This document shows, in pieces, positions 35,326-43,530 of a stretch of 64,000 nucleotides of DNA. The DNA lies in NCBI RefSeq assembly GCF_020180945.1, contig NZ_JAIPUL010000001.1:1178001-1242000 (forward strand), read 5' to 3'. Origin of the DNA: Lacticaseibacillus kribbianus. GTDB taxonomy: Bacteria; Bacillota; Bacilli; Lactobacillales; Lactobacillaceae. The notes beneath the pieces are model-generated. The model saw only the letters and a program-made list of their open reading frames with translations, was not told the DNA's origin and made no database searches. The translations under genes and the position numbers were made by a program. Within the stretch, counting starts at the first letter, position 1, and each line of letters begins with the position of its first letter.

Positions 35326-36003
35326 CTAACCTCTTTCATTCACTGTATTAGGACTATTATGCGTTTTTTGCCGCCAAATATCAAGGGTCTGTGCACCGTC
35401 CTTGCGTCCCTGCGCCAGCAGCCGGCGCCGGTGGCCGAGGGAAAAATCCGCCAGGCCCGCCAGCCGCGGCGCATCCAGCCGCAGCGTCGCCGCCCGCGCC
35501 GGCACCGGACCCAGCCCACTGGCGTGAATCGCCAGCACCTGCGTGGCCCCCAGCGCGTACGCCAGATCCACCGGCAGGTCGTCGACCAGCCCGCCGTCCG
35601 CGTACCATCGCCCCTGCCAGCGCACCGGCGGCATCAGCCCCGGCAGCGCGGCGGAGGCCTGGATGAAGTCGGGCCGCACGGTGACGTCCGCGACGTGCGG
35701 GTGCCGGGCCCTGAGGTCGCAGGCAACGGCCAGCGCCGGCCACGGCCGAACCACGGGCAGCGCCGCAAGGGCCGCCAGCTCGCGGGCCAGCAGTCGGTGC
35801 GGCAGGGCCGCTGGCAGCGGCCGCGCCCACCAGGCGGCGAGCGCCGCACCGGTCAGCCTGGTGGTCCCCAGCGCGTTGACGGCGCCGATCGAGGTGCCGA
35901 TGACGAAGCGCGGCCGCACCCCGCCTTCGAGCAGTTCGGCCAGCACACCGGCCTGATAGGCCCCGCGACTGCCCCCGCCGCCGAGCACGATTGCCATCAC
36001 CAT
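35326..36003 (-). CDS. Patatin-like phospholipase
   Basis: 225-residue protein with the patatin fold. The oxyanion motif is GGGGSRGAYQAGVLAELLEG, the nucleophile elbow IGTSIGAVNAL holds Ser38, and the catalytic Asp is in YADGGLVDDLP (Asp136, DGG). These support an acyl hydrolase with a Ser-Asp dyad acting on membrane or lipid esters; the substrate is unknown. ATG at 36003 has GGGGAGGGACAACG upstream. The open frame runs further upstream across a divergent promoter but without conservation. Confidence 0.85.
   Translation of the reverse strand: MVMAIVLGGGGSRGAYQAGVLAELLEGGVRPRFVIGTSIGAVNALGTTRLTGAALAAWWARPLPAALPHRLLARELAALAALPVVRPWPALAVACDLRARHPHVADVTVRPDFIQASAALPGLMPPVRWQGRWYADGGLVDDLPVDLAYALGATQVLAIHASGLGPVPARAATLRLDAPRLAGLADFSLGHRRRLLAQGRKDGAQTLDIWRQKTHNSPNTVNERG
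35356..35384 (-). promoter_or_regulatory. Promoter for gmk inside the patatin gene
   Basis: Minus strand TTGATA, 17-bp spacer, CATAAT, about 35 bases before the gmk start and within the last 60 bases of the patatin-like gene. Confidence 0.5.
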
Positions 36004-36043
36004 CGTTGTCCCTCCCCTGAGAAAATTTTTTTGTGCCAGGCGC

Positions 36044-36072
36044 TTGCCTTTCGGAACGTCTGTTCGTATAAT
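36044..36072 (+). promoter_or_regulatory. Promoter of the SOS-boxed small gene
   Basis: TTGCCT, exactly 17-bp spacer, TATAAT, 33 bases before the ATG at 36106. The spacer contains a LexA-type operator. Confidence 0.8.
36053..36066 (+). promoter_or_regulatory. LexA (DinR) SOS box
   Basis: GGAACGTCTGTTCG; its reverse complement CGAACAGACGTTCC matches the Bacillota consensus CGAACRNRYGTTYC at every position. It fills most of the -35/-10 spacer, so LexA binding would block polymerase. A second, weaker half-matching site (CAAACAAACGTTCG) lies at 36079-36092. Confidence 0.75.
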
Positions 36073-36105
36073 GAAGTCACAAACAAACGTTCGGAGGCCA
36101 TCACA

Positions 36106-36405
36106 ATGGAAAACAAAGCAAGCAGGCTTCAAACGGTCACGCTGACCCTGGTCAACCGCGCCCGCGATCTCTTCGACCTCAGCACCCCGGCGGCCGCGAT
36201 GCCGCAAAGCCAGCTGAAGCTGTTCGCCGACCAGGCCCAGGCCCGCCACTACCTTGTCGCCGTGTACTTTGCGGGCGAAGACCAGCCGCTGGTCGGCCAC
36301 GTGGCGCACCGACTGGGCCAGGACCGCCTCCTGATTCAAGCATACCGCAGCAACGTCGTGCGTGTCGCCCCGCTGGCCGCACTGCGCTACCTCAAGCGGG
36401 TCTAA
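36106..36405 (+). CDS. Small protein of unknown function with SOS-type promoter
   Basis: 99-residue basic protein: an N-terminal helix (ASRLQTVTLTLVNRARDLFD), a PQSQLKLFADQAQARHYLVA helix, then a strand-rich segment (VAVYFAGEDQPLVGHVAHRL, YRSNVVRVAPLAALRYLKRV) that resembles the small SH3-like/YolD-like fold seen beside Y-family polymerases, by eye only. CGGAGGCCATCACA precedes the ATG. The promoter has a perfect LexA box in its spacer, so induction by DNA damage is predicted. The gene is monocistronic, oriented against its neighbours, with a strong terminator, and next to recN's terminator. Confidence 0.8.
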   Translation: MENKASRLQTVTLTLVNRARDLFDLSTPAAAMPQSQLKLFADQAQARHYLVAVYFAGEDQPLVGHVAHRLGQDRLLIQAYRSNVVRVAPLAALRYLKRV

Positions 36406-36422
36406 TCCCACCCCTTCACGTC

Positions 36423-36460
36423 GAAGCACCGAGTCAGACTGCCTGACTCGGTGCTTCTTT
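36423..36460 (+). terminator. Terminator of the SOS-boxed gene
   Basis: GAAGCACCGAGTCAG-N5-CTGACTCGGTGCTTC, a perfect 15-bp stem, followed by TTTG. Confidence 0.85.
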
Positions 36461-36529
36461 GCGTCGCCACGGTCTGGACTAACTCCCCCAGAAAACCCGA
36501 GGCGGGCGCGGGCAACCGCTCCTTGACGT

Positions 36530-36557
36530 AAAAAAAGGAACCGCCCGCGGCGGTTCC
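36530..36557 (-). terminator. Terminator of recN
   Basis: Minus strand GGAACCGC-CGC-GGGCGGTTCC followed by T7. Confidence 0.9.
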
Positions 36558-36588
36558 AAGCCTTCAAATGTCTGGCGCTAGGTCGCGC

Positions 36589-38286
36589 CTACTCGCCGCG
36601 CAGCCCGGCCTTGGTCTTGTTGGCGAGGTCGAGCAGCTCCGTCGCGTGCGCCACGGCCAGGTGCGTGACCTCCTCGCCCGCCAGCATCCGAGCAATCTCC
36701 TGCACCCGCGCGGCGTGGTCGAGCTTCTGGACCGTCGTGCTGGTGCGGCCGCCCGCCACCGCCTTTTGAATCACGTACTGGTGGTCGGCCATCGCAGCGA
36801 CCTGCGGCAGGTGGCTGATGCACAGCACCTGGCTGTGCATGGCGATCTGGCTGATCTTGTTGGCGATGGCCTGCGCCACGCGCCCGGAGACGCCGGTGTC
36901 GACCTCGTCGAAGATGATGCTGGTGACGCCGTCGCTTTTGGCAAAAATGGTCTTGAGCGCCAGCATGATGCGCGACAGCTCACCGCCGCTGGCAATCTTG
37001 GCCAGCGGCTTGGCGCTTTCGCCCGGGTTGGTCTGGATGTAAAACTCGACCGCATCCGCCCCGAACTCGTGCAGCGTGTCGGCGGCGCCAAAGTGCACGG
37101 AGAACACGGTCTTGGCCATGTACAGCGCCGCAAGCTGCTCGTGAATCGCGGTGACCAGCTGCTTGGCCGCCGCCTTGCGCGCCGCCGTCAGCTTGGTGGC
37201 CTGCGCGAGAAGCGCGGCGTGCTGCGCGGCGACGCGCTGGTCCAGTCCCTCGGCGTCGGCCTCGGTGGCCTCCATCGCGGCAAGCTCCGCCGCGGCCTTG
37301 TCGCCGTACGCGATCACGGCTGCCGGGGTGGCGCCGTACTTGCGCTCCAGCTGCGCAATCAGGTCCAGCCGGTTCTCCACGGCGTCCAGGCGCCCCTCGT
37401 CCCACTCCAGCTGGTCGAGCTGGCGCGACAGGTCGCCCTGCGCGTCGGTCAGCGCGTAATACGCGGAGGCGATGCCCTGGCTGATCGCGTCGAAGGCGGG
37501 GTCGAGCTTGGCGATGCCCTGCATGTCGGTCATCGCGGCGGCCACCTGATCCAGCGGGCTTTGCTCCTCGTTGCTCAGCACCGCGTAGGCGTCGTTCAGA
37601 GCGTCGACGATGCGCTGGTAGTTGGCCAGGCGGTCGCGCTCGGCCGAGAGCTTGTCCTCCTCGTCGGCGGCAAGCTTTGCGGACTGAATCTCGTTGACCT
37701 GAAAGCGCAGCATGTCCAGCCGCTGGGCCCACTCGCGCTCGTTTTGCTGCTTCTTGGCCAGCGCTGCGCGGTCCTTTTGGTAGGCGGCAAAAGCGGTGCG
37801 GTATGCGGCCAAAAGCGGCTGCACCGTGGCCTGGGCGAACTGGTCCAACAGCCCCAGGTGCGTCTCCGGGTGGATCAGCTGCTGGTGCTCGTTTTGGCCG
37901 TGGATGTCCACCAGCGTCTCGCCGATTGCGCGCAGCGTGGCGGTGTTCACCAGCTCGCCGTTGACCCGGCAGAGGTTGCGCCCGGACGCGTAGAGGTCGC
38001 GCGACAACAGCACGGTGCCGTCGTCCGGGGCGAGCCCGTACTCGGCCATCACCGCCGCGGTCTTCGGGTTGGAGGTCGCGTCGAACAGCCCCTGCAGCGT
38101 CGCCTTGGCCGCGCCGGTGCGCACGAAGTCGGTGCTGCCGCGGCCCCCGGCCAGCAGGCTGACGGCGTCGATGATGATCGACTTGCCGGCGCCGGTCTCC
38201 CCGGTCAGCGTGGTCATGCCGCCGGCGAAGCTGAGCTCAAGCGTCTCGATGATCGCGAAGTCGTGAATCACAAGTTCCTGAAGCAT
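36589..38286 (-). CDS. recN: DNA repair protein RecN
   Basis: SMC-like ATPase acting early in double-strand-break repair. It is 565 residues. LTGETGAGKSIIIDAVSLLA carries Walker A (29-36); long coiled coils occupy the middle; the C-terminal head has IASGGELSRIMLALKTIFA and IIFDEVDTGVSGRVAQAIA. GGTGGGATAATCC precedes the ATG. It is the second gene after argR, the common argR-recN arrangement of Bacillota. Confidence 0.96.
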   Translation of the reverse strand: MLQELVIHDFAIIETLELSFAGGMTTLTGETGAGKSIIIDAVSLLAGGRGSTDFVRTGAAKATLQGLFDATSNPKTAAVMAEYGLAPDDGTVLLSRDLYASGRNLCRVNGELVNTATLRAIGETLVDIHGQNEHQQLIHPETHLGLLDQFAQATVQPLLAAYRTAFAAYQKDRAALAKKQQNEREWAQRLDMLRFQVNEIQSAKLAADEEDKLSAERDRLANYQRIVDALNDAYAVLSNEEQSPLDQVAAAMTDMQGIAKLDPAFDAISQGIASAYYALTDAQGDLSRQLDQLEWDEGRLDAVENRLDLIAQLERKYGATPAAVIAYGDKAAAELAAMEATEADAEGLDQRVAAQHAALLAQATKLTAARKAAAKQLVTAIHEQLAALYMAKTVFSVHFGAADTLHEFGADAVEFYIQTNPGESAKPLAKIASGGELSRIMLALKTIFAKSDGVTSIIFDEVDTGVSGRVAQAIANKISQIAMHSQVLCISHLPQVAAMADHQYVIQKAVAGGRTSTTVQKLDHAARVQEIARMLAGEEVTHLAVAHATELLDLANKTKAGLRGE

Positions 38287-38289
38287 GGA

Positions 38290-38742
38290 TTATCCCACCA
38301 TTTCCTCGAGTTCTGCCAAAAAGGCCGCCGCCGCTTCGGGCGTGCGGCAGATCACAAGAATTGCGGCATCGCCGGCGATGGTCGCAAACACGCGCGCGTC
38401 CTCCAGCTGGTCGATCAGGTTGCCGACCGCGGGCGCGGTGCCCGGCGTCATCACGAGGTGCACGAAGCGGTCCATCGCATCGCCACGCACAAAGGCCCCG
38501 ACCAGCGTGCGTCGGAGCTTGTCTAAGGGCGCCAGCTGCTTTTCCGGCGGCAGGGCGTAGCGGTACGCACCGCTTGGCTCCGGCACCTTGACCAGCTGCA
38601 TCTCCTTGATGTCGCGGGAGATGGTCGCCTGGGTCACGGGAATGCCAAGGGCCTTGAGCTTGGCGACGAACTCGCCCTGCCGCTCGATGACGCTGGTTTC
38701 AACTAATTGCCTGATGTGGGCCTGACGTTCACTTTTTTGCAT
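38290..38742 (-). CDS. argR: Arginine repressor ArgR/AhrC
   Basis: Hexameric arginine-responsive regulator of arginine synthesis and catabolism. It is 150 residues. The N-terminal winged helix has QAHIRQLVETSVIERQGEFV and PVTQATISRDIKEMQLVKVP. The C-terminal domain ends with DRFVHLVMTPGTAPAVGNLI and ARVFATIAGDAAILVICRT, where arginine binds (G-D-A-A-I-L region). The start at 38742 (MQKSERQ) follows CAGGTGCGTC. It is upstream of recN and downstream of tlyA. Confidence 0.93.
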   Translation of the reverse strand: MQKSERQAHIRQLVETSVIERQGEFVAKLKALGIPVTQATISRDIKEMQLVKVPEPSGAYRYALPPEKQLAPLDKLRRTLVGAFVRGDAMDRFVHLVMTPGTAPAVGNLIDQLEDARVFATIAGDAAILVICRTPEAAAAFLAELEEMVG

Positions 38743-38781
38743 GACGCACCTGCTTTCGATGTTAATCAAAGCATACCGCAT

Positions 38782-38800
38782 TCTGCATATTTACGCCAGA
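38782..38800. promoter_or_regulatory. Possible ARG box upstream of argR
   Basis: TCTGCATATTTACGCCAGA: the left half fits the ARG-box half-site TNTGNATWWWW perfectly, the right half only partly. Its position 40 bases before the argR start fits autoregulation. A weak call. Confidence 0.35.
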
Positions 38801-38828
38801 CTGATGAATAGATATGCAGCCGCTGGTG

Positions 38829-39650
38829 CTAGTGGCCAGGCCGCAGCTCCGCGTAGGCGCGCGCCAGGGTGTCGGCCACGCTGACGGTCTCGGCCTGAAC
38901 GCCCGGCACCTGCGCGTTTTGGAGGTGAATCAAAAACTCGATGTTGCCCTCCCCGCCCTTGATCGGCGAGAAGTCCAGCCCCAGCACGTTGTAGCCGGCC
39001 TCAAGCGCGAAGTTGACGATCATCTCGAGCACCGCCTTGTGGACGGCAGGGTCGCGCACGATGCCCTTCTTGCCGACGTTGGCCGGCCCGGCCTCGAACT
39101 GCGGCTTAATCAACGCGACGGCGTGGCCGCCGGGCTGCAGGATTGCGCGCAAGGGCGGCAGGATCAGCTTCAGCGAGATGAAGGAGACATCCGTCATCGC
39201 GAACTCGACTGGCCCCTTGGTGAAGTCGGCCGGCTTGCTGTAGCGGAAGTTCACCCGCTCCATCACCTCAACGCGCGGGTCCTCGCGCAGCTTCCAGGCC
39301 AGCTGGTTGTAGCCGACGTCCAGCGCGTAGCTGAGCTTGGCGCCGTTTTGCAGCGCCACGTCGGTGAAGCCACCGGTCGAGGCGCCGATGTCAAGCACCG
39401 TCAGGCCGCTCAGGTCCAGGCCGAACACGTCCAGCGCCTTGGCCAGCTTCAGGCCGCCGCGGGAGACGTAGGGCATCACCTTGCCCTTGACGTGCAGGAC
39501 GGACTCGCCGTCAATCTTGACGCCCGGCTTGTCCAGGCGCTCGTTGTTTTGGTCGTACACCTCGCCGGCCATCACGGCCCGCTTGGCCTGCTCGCGCGAC
39601 AGGAACAATCCCTGCTCGACCAGCAGCACATCTACTCGTTCTTTTTTCAC
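38829..39650 (-). CDS. tlyA: TlyA family rRNA 2'-O-methyltransferase
   Basis: 273-residue RNA methyltransferase (TlyA/FtsJ-like). The N-terminal S4 domain (ERVDVLLVEQGLFLSREQAK) precedes VSRGGLKLAKALDVF and the SAM-binding Rossmann domain VLDIGASTGGFTDVALQNGA; FAMTDVSFISLKLILPPLRA and IKPQFEAGPANVGKKGIVRD follow, with a K-D-K-type set as in 2'-O-methylases. The start is GTG at 39650 behind GAGGTAACT, eight bases after the ispA stop. The dxs-less ispA-tlyA-argR-recN order is usual in lactobacilli. Confidence 0.92.
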   Translation of the reverse strand: MKKERVDVLLVEQGLFLSREQAKRAVMAGEVYDQNNERLDKPGVKIDGESVLHVKGKVMPYVSRGGLKLAKALDVFGLDLSGLTVLDIGASTGGFTDVALQNGAKLSYALDVGYNQLAWKLREDPRVEVMERVNFRYSKPADFTKGPVEFAMTDVSFISLKLILPPLRAILQPGGHAVALIKPQFEAGPANVGKKGIVRDPAVHKAVLEMIVNFALEAGYNVLGLDFSPIKGGEGNIEFLIHLQNAQVPGVQAETVSVADTLARAYAELRPGH

Positions 39651-39657
39651 AGTTACC

Positions 39658-40515
39658 TCACTCGAAATACGTCAGAAAAGCGCTCAGCTGCGGCACCGGC
39701 CGGCTGAGGCCGCCAAGCGCCGCACGGGCGGCGGCGACCTGCTCGGCCAGGGCCGCGCGCGCCCCGTCAAGCCCAAGCAGGCTCGGGAAGGTCGCCTTGC
39801 CCTCGGCCACGTCCTTGTTGGGCGTCTTGCCCAGCTCGGCGGCCGTCTTGGTCGCGTCGTTGATGTCGTCTTGGATCTGGAAGGCCAGGCCAAACGCCGC
39901 GGCAAAGTCGCCGAGCGCCGCCAGGTCGGCCGCGCCGACGCCAGCGATCAGCGCGCCCATGCGCACCGCCGCCTCAATCAGCGCGCCGGTTTTCTCCGCC
40001 TGCAGTTGCCGCAGCGCGGCCAGGTCCAGCCGGTGGTGCTCGCCGTCCATGTCGCGCACCTGCCCGGCGACCATGCCGGAGGCGCCGGCCGCCCGGGCCA
40101 GCGTCTGCACCAGGGCGACCACCACGGCCGGCGGGGCGGCGACTTGGGCCGCCAGCCCGAAGGCTTCGGCCTGCAGCGCGTCGCCGGCGAGAATCGCCGT
40201 CGCCGTGCCGAACCGCTTGTGGCTGGTCGCGCGGCCGCGGCGCAGGTCGTCGTTGTCCATCGCCGGCAGGTCGTCGTGAATCAGCGAGTACGTGTGCAGG
40301 AACTCAAGCCCTGCAGCGGCGGGCAGTGCCTGCTGCACCGGCCCGTCGAAGCTGGCCACGGTCGCCAGGAGCAGCAGCGGCCGCAGCCGCTTGCCGCCCG
40401 CCATCACGGAGTAGCGCATCGCGTCCTGCAGGTGGGTGTTGGCCACCGCGTCGAGGGCCTGGGTCATCGTGGCCTCAAGCGGGGCGAGCAGGGTCTGGGT
40501 CTCGGGCTCAATCAT
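39658..40515 (-). CDS. ispA: Polyprenyl (farnesyl) diphosphate synthase
   Basis: Condenses isopentenyl diphosphate with allylic diphosphates to make farnesyl/geranyl diphosphate for undecaprenyl carrier and quinone synthesis. It is 285 residues. The aspartate-rich motifs are IHDDLPAMDNDDLRRGR (first) and FQIQDDINDATK (second), with GGKRLRPLLLLA for diphosphate binding. Its ATG at 40515 overlaps the xseB end by eight bases. Confidence 0.95.
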   Translation of the reverse strand: MIEPETQTLLAPLEATMTQALDAVANTHLQDAMRYSVMAGGKRLRPLLLLATVASFDGPVQQALPAAAGLEFLHTYSLIHDDLPAMDNDDLRRGRATSHKRFGTATAILAGDALQAEAFGLAAQVAAPPAVVVALVQTLARAAGASGMVAGQVRDMDGEHHRLDLAALRQLQAEKTGALIEAAVRMGALIAGVGAADLAALGDFAAAFGLAFQIQDDINDATKTAAELGKTPNKDVAEGKATFPSLLGLDGARAALAEQVAAARAALGGLSRPVPQLSAFLTYFE

Positions 40516-40732
40516 GGTCTTCCGGCGCAAAGTCCACCAGGGTGCCGTCCTCTTTGACCATCTTGGTCACCGTCTGCTCAGCGGTTTTCAGCGTTTTTTC
40601 CAGCTGCTGGCTCAGCTTGACGCCGGTCTTGAACTGGTCCATCGCCTCTTCCAAGGGCACCTGTCCCTGCTCGAGGCCGGCGACGATCTGCTCCAGGCGC
40701 GCGAGGTTCTCTTCAAAAGTTGGTTCAGCCAT
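40508..40732 (-). CDS. xseB: Exodeoxyribonuclease VII small subunit
   Basis: 74-residue subunit of ExoVII. FEENLARLEQIVAGLEQGQV and PLEEAMDQFKTGVKLSQQLE form the conserved two-helix body. The start at 40732 follows GAAAGGAAG and overlaps the xseA end by eight bases. Confidence 0.95.
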   Translation of the reverse strand: MAEPTFEENLARLEQIVAGLEQGQVPLEEAMDQFKTGVKLSQQLEKTLKTAEQTVTKMVKEDGTLVDFAPEDHD

Positions 40733-42071
40733 TGTTGGTCTTCCTTTCCTCAACCACCACCGGCACGATGCCGTCTTCCAGGTGGATGTTTGCGTGCTGA
40801 CCGGCGTGAAAATCGGCCCGCGTCTTCAACATGGTGCCGGACTCGTCCGTGACGTAGCTGTAGCCGCGCCCGAGGATCTTAAGCGGACTCAGGTGGTCCA
40901 GGGCGCCGGCGGCCTGCGCGAGCTGGGCCCGCTTGGCCTCCGTGTGGGCCTTGGCCGCAAGCCCCAGCCGCACCTGATCCTGGGCCAGGCGCTGATCGAG
41001 CGCCGCAAGCCGGCTGGCCAGGGCCTGGGGCTGCAGCTTGCTCTCGCCCAGCGTCAGGCGGTGACGCCGGTCGGCCAAGACGGCCTGGATGCCGCTGGTC
41101 AGCCGGCCAGTCAGCTGGTCGAGCTGCTGGACGTACTGATCGTACAGCCGCGTCGGCTGCGTCATCACGACGCTGGCCTGCACCCGCGCGAGCCGCGCGG
41201 CCTGGTTGGCCAAAAGCGCCTTGGTTGCGGTGACCACGCGCAGCCGGTCCTCCTCGAGGCGCGCCAGCGCGTCGACCAGGGGCACCGGGGTCACCAGTTC
41301 GGCGGCCGCGGTCGGCGTGGCCGCGCGGTGGTCGGCGACGAAGTCGGTGATGGTGACATCGGTTTCGTGACCGACGGAGCTGACCACCGGCATCGGCATC
41401 GCCGCAAGCTCCCGCGCGACGGCCTCCTCATTGAACGGCCACAGGTCCTCGATCGACCCGCCGCCGCGCCCGATGATCAGCGCGTCGTAATCGCCGGCCT
41501 CGCGCACGCGCCTCAGCTGGCGCACTAGGTCACCGGCCGCCGCCGTCCCCTGCACCACGGCCGGGTACAACACGAGCTGCAGGATCGGGTAGCGCCGCGC
41601 GACGGTGGTGCGGATGTCTTGGATCACCGCACCGCTGGGGCTGGTGATCACCGCCACGCGCTTGGGAAAACGCACCAGCGGGCGCTGGTTTTTGGCGAAC
41701 AGGCCCTCCGCGGCAAGCTTGGCCTTCAGCTGCTCAAGCGCCTGGTACAGCGCGCCGACGCCGTCCGGCTCCATGCTTTCGATCACGATCTGGTACTGGC
41801 CCGAGGCGTTGTACAGCGTCACGTGGCCGACCACGCGCACCTTCATCCCCTCCTCGGGGCGAAACTTCAGCTTGGCGAAGGCCCCCTTGAACATCACGGC
41901 CGAGATCTTGGCCCCATCGTCCTTCAGGGAGAAGTACTGGTGACCGGGGCGCAGGCGAAAGTTGCTCAGCTCGCCGGTCAGAAAAACGCGCGTCAGGTAC
42001 GGGTCCATGTCGAACTTGCGGCGCAGGTACGTCGTCAGGTCGCTGACGCTGAGGTACTCGGGTTCAGTCAT
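40725..42071 (-). CDS. xseA: Exodeoxyribonuclease VII large subunit
   Basis: Catalytic subunit of ExoVII, degrading single-stranded DNA. It is 448 residues. The N-terminal OB domain (YLSVSDLTTYLRRKFDMDPY, LTGELSNFRLRPGHQYFSLK) is followed by the nuclease domain with VITSPSGAVIQDIRTTVARR, IIGRGGGSIEDLWPFNEEAV and SSVGHETDVTITDFVADHRA, then a long coiled coil. The start overlaps the folD stop (ATGA). Confidence 0.96.
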   Translation of the reverse strand: MTEPEYLSVSDLTTYLRRKFDMDPYLTRVFLTGELSNFRLRPGHQYFSLKDDGAKISAVMFKGAFAKLKFRPEEGMKVRVVGHVTLYNASGQYQIVIESMEPDGVGALYQALEQLKAKLAAEGLFAKNQRPLVRFPKRVAVITSPSGAVIQDIRTTVARRYPILQLVLYPAVVQGTAAAGDLVRQLRRVREAGDYDALIIGRGGGSIEDLWPFNEEAVARELAAMPMPVVSSVGHETDVTITDFVADHRAATPTAAAELVTPVPLVDALARLEEDRLRVVTATKALLANQAARLARVQASVVMTQPTRLYDQYVQQLDQLTGRLTSGIQAVLADRRHRLTLGESKLQPQALASRLAALDQRLAQDQVRLGLAAKAHTEAKRAQLAQAAGALDHLSPLKILGRGYSYVTDESGTMLKTRADFHAGQHANIHLEDGIVPVVVEERKTNNG

Positions 42072-42916
42072 TGTAGTCGCCTCTTGGCTAAGGTTACGGT
42101 CTGCATCATCAACGCGGCGATGGTCATCGGGCCCACGCCGCCCGGCACCGGCGTGATGGCGCCGGCAACCGGCGCCACCGAGGCGAAGTCGACGTCGCCG
42201 ACCAGCTTGCCGGCGGCATTGCGGTCCATGCCGACGTCGATCACCACGGCCCCCGGCTTCACGGCGTCTGCCGTGATGAACTCCGGCTGGCCGGTCGCCA
42301 CCACCAACAGGTCCGCCTGCCGCGTCAGGGCGAACAGGTCGGGCGTCTTGCTGTGGGTGATGGTCACGGTCGCGTCGTGGTTGAGCAACAGCCCCGCCAT
42401 CGGCCGCCCGACGATGTTGGAGCGGCCGACGATCACCGCGTGCTTGCCGGCGACGGCGATGCCGTAGTGGTCGAGCAGCGCCATGATGCCAAGCGGCGTC
42501 GAGGCCACGACCCCCGGGGTGTTGGTCCACAGGCGGCCGACATTGACGGCGTGGAAGCCGTCGACGTCCTTGTCCGGCGCGATTGCGGCGATCACCGCCG
42601 CCTCATCGATCTGCGGCGGCAGCGGCAGCTGCACCAGGATGCCGTCGATGCTGGCATCGGCGTTCAGCGCCGCGATGGTGGCCAAAAGCGTCGCCTGGTC
42701 GGTGTCCGCCGGCAGGGTGTGCTTGACGGAGCGGATGCCGAGTTTTTCGGCGCGGCGCTGCTTGTTGCGGACGTAAATGGCGCTTGCCGGGTCGTCGCCG
42801 ACCAGCACCACGGCCAGTCCCGGGGTCACCCCGCGCGCGATCAGCTGCGCCACCTCCGCCTTGAGGGTCACCATCAGGTCGTTGGCGGTTTGCTTACCAT
42901 CTAGGATTGTTGTCAT
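42068..42916 (-). CDS. folD: Methylenetetrahydrofolate dehydrogenase/cyclohydrolase FolD
   Basis: Interconverts methylene-THF and 10-formyl-THF, the formyl donor for Fmt and purine synthesis. It is 282 residues. LAVVLVGDDPASAIYVRNKQ, DGILVQLPLPPQID, PDKDVDGFHAVNVGRLW, VIVGRSNIVGRPMAGLLLNH and TPVPGGVGPMTIAALM are the family motifs. GGAGGAAGACA precedes the ATG; it heads folD-xseA-xseB-ispA-tlyA. Confidence 0.96.
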   Translation of the reverse strand: MTTILDGKQTANDLMVTLKAEVAQLIARGVTPGLAVVLVGDDPASAIYVRNKQRRAEKLGIRSVKHTLPADTDQATLLATIAALNADASIDGILVQLPLPPQIDEAAVIAAIAPDKDVDGFHAVNVGRLWTNTPGVVASTPLGIMALLDHYGIAVAGKHAVIVGRSNIVGRPMAGLLLNHDATVTITHSKTPDLFALTRQADLLVVATGQPEFITADAVKPGAVVIDVGMDRNAAGKLVGDVDFASVAPVAGAITPVPGGVGPMTIAALMMQTVTLAKRRLQ

Positions 42917-42981
42917 TGTCTTCCTCCGTCTCTGGGGCCAGACCCCGTCTTGTGGGTGCGGCCGAACGCAGCCGTGGTGTC

Positions 42982-42987
42982 ATCATA
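42982..42987 (-). promoter_or_regulatory. Possible -10 element for folD
   Basis: TATGAT on the minus strand, 66 bases before folD, with a poor -35 (TTACGA at 17 bp). Confidence 0.35.
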
Positions 42988-43083
42988 CAAGACGACGCGA
43001 TGATTCGTAAAGCGCGGCGCACGATTCCTCAAGAGACTCTCACCCGGGGCTAAGAAAGGCTCAAAGCCGAACGAAGACACAGC

Positions 43084-43109
43084 GAGGGCCGTGACAAGTC
43101 ACGGCCCTC
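43084..43109. terminator. Hairpin downstream of nusB
   Basis: GAGGGCCGTGAC-aa-GTCACGGCCCTC, a perfect 12-bp stem but no U-tract on either strand. It may be a weak terminator between nusB and folD. Confidence 0.5.
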
Positions 43110-43122
43110 AGGTGGTGCGGTC

Positions 43123-43530
43123 TCAGGCCTTTGGGGCCGCGGACACGAAATGACCCAGGATGCCGTTCACGAAGCGGGCGGCCTGGTCGTCGCTGTAAGT
43201 CTTGGCCAGCTCGATGGCCTCGTTGACGGCCACCTTGGCCGGCAAGTCGGGCTCGAACTGCAGCTCGTAGAGGCCGAGGCGCAGGACGATCAGGTCCGGC
43301 TTGGTCAGCCGAGACAGCGACCAGCCCTTCTTGAGCTTGCCTTCGATGGCCGCATCAAGCTCGGCCGTGTGGGCGAGCACGCCGTCGATCAAGGTGATCA
43401 TGTAGGCCGAGGCGGTCTCGTCTTCCGGGACCACGTCGGCGTACACCGCCTGGCGGTCGGCGTCCGGGTTGCCCGCAAGCGCGAACAGCGCCTTGAACGC
43501 CGCCTCCCGTGATTCATGTCTGCCTAGCAT
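43123..43530 (-). CDS. nusB: Transcription antitermination factor NusB
   Basis: 135-residue helical protein acting in rRNA antitermination with NusE (S10). ESREAAFKALFALAGNP, LDAAIEGKLKKGWSLSRLTK, ILRLGLYELQF and VAVNEAIELAKTYSDDQAAR are conserved. It begins right after the yqhY stop, with GAGGATGAC as ribosome binding site. Confidence 0.94.
   Translation of the reverse strand: MLGRHESREAAFKALFALAGNPDADRQAVYADVVPEDETASAYMITLIDGVLAHTAELDAAIEGKLKKGWSLSRLTKPDLIVLRLGLYELQFEPDLPAKVAVNEAIELAKTYSDDQAARFVNGILGHFVSAAPKA

Noticed and set aside
35254-36405. A 383-codon plus-strand frame across the patatin gene and the SOS-boxed gene
   Set aside because: Only the last 99 codons have a promoter, ribosome binding site and protein-like composition; the first part is the mirror of the patatin gene.
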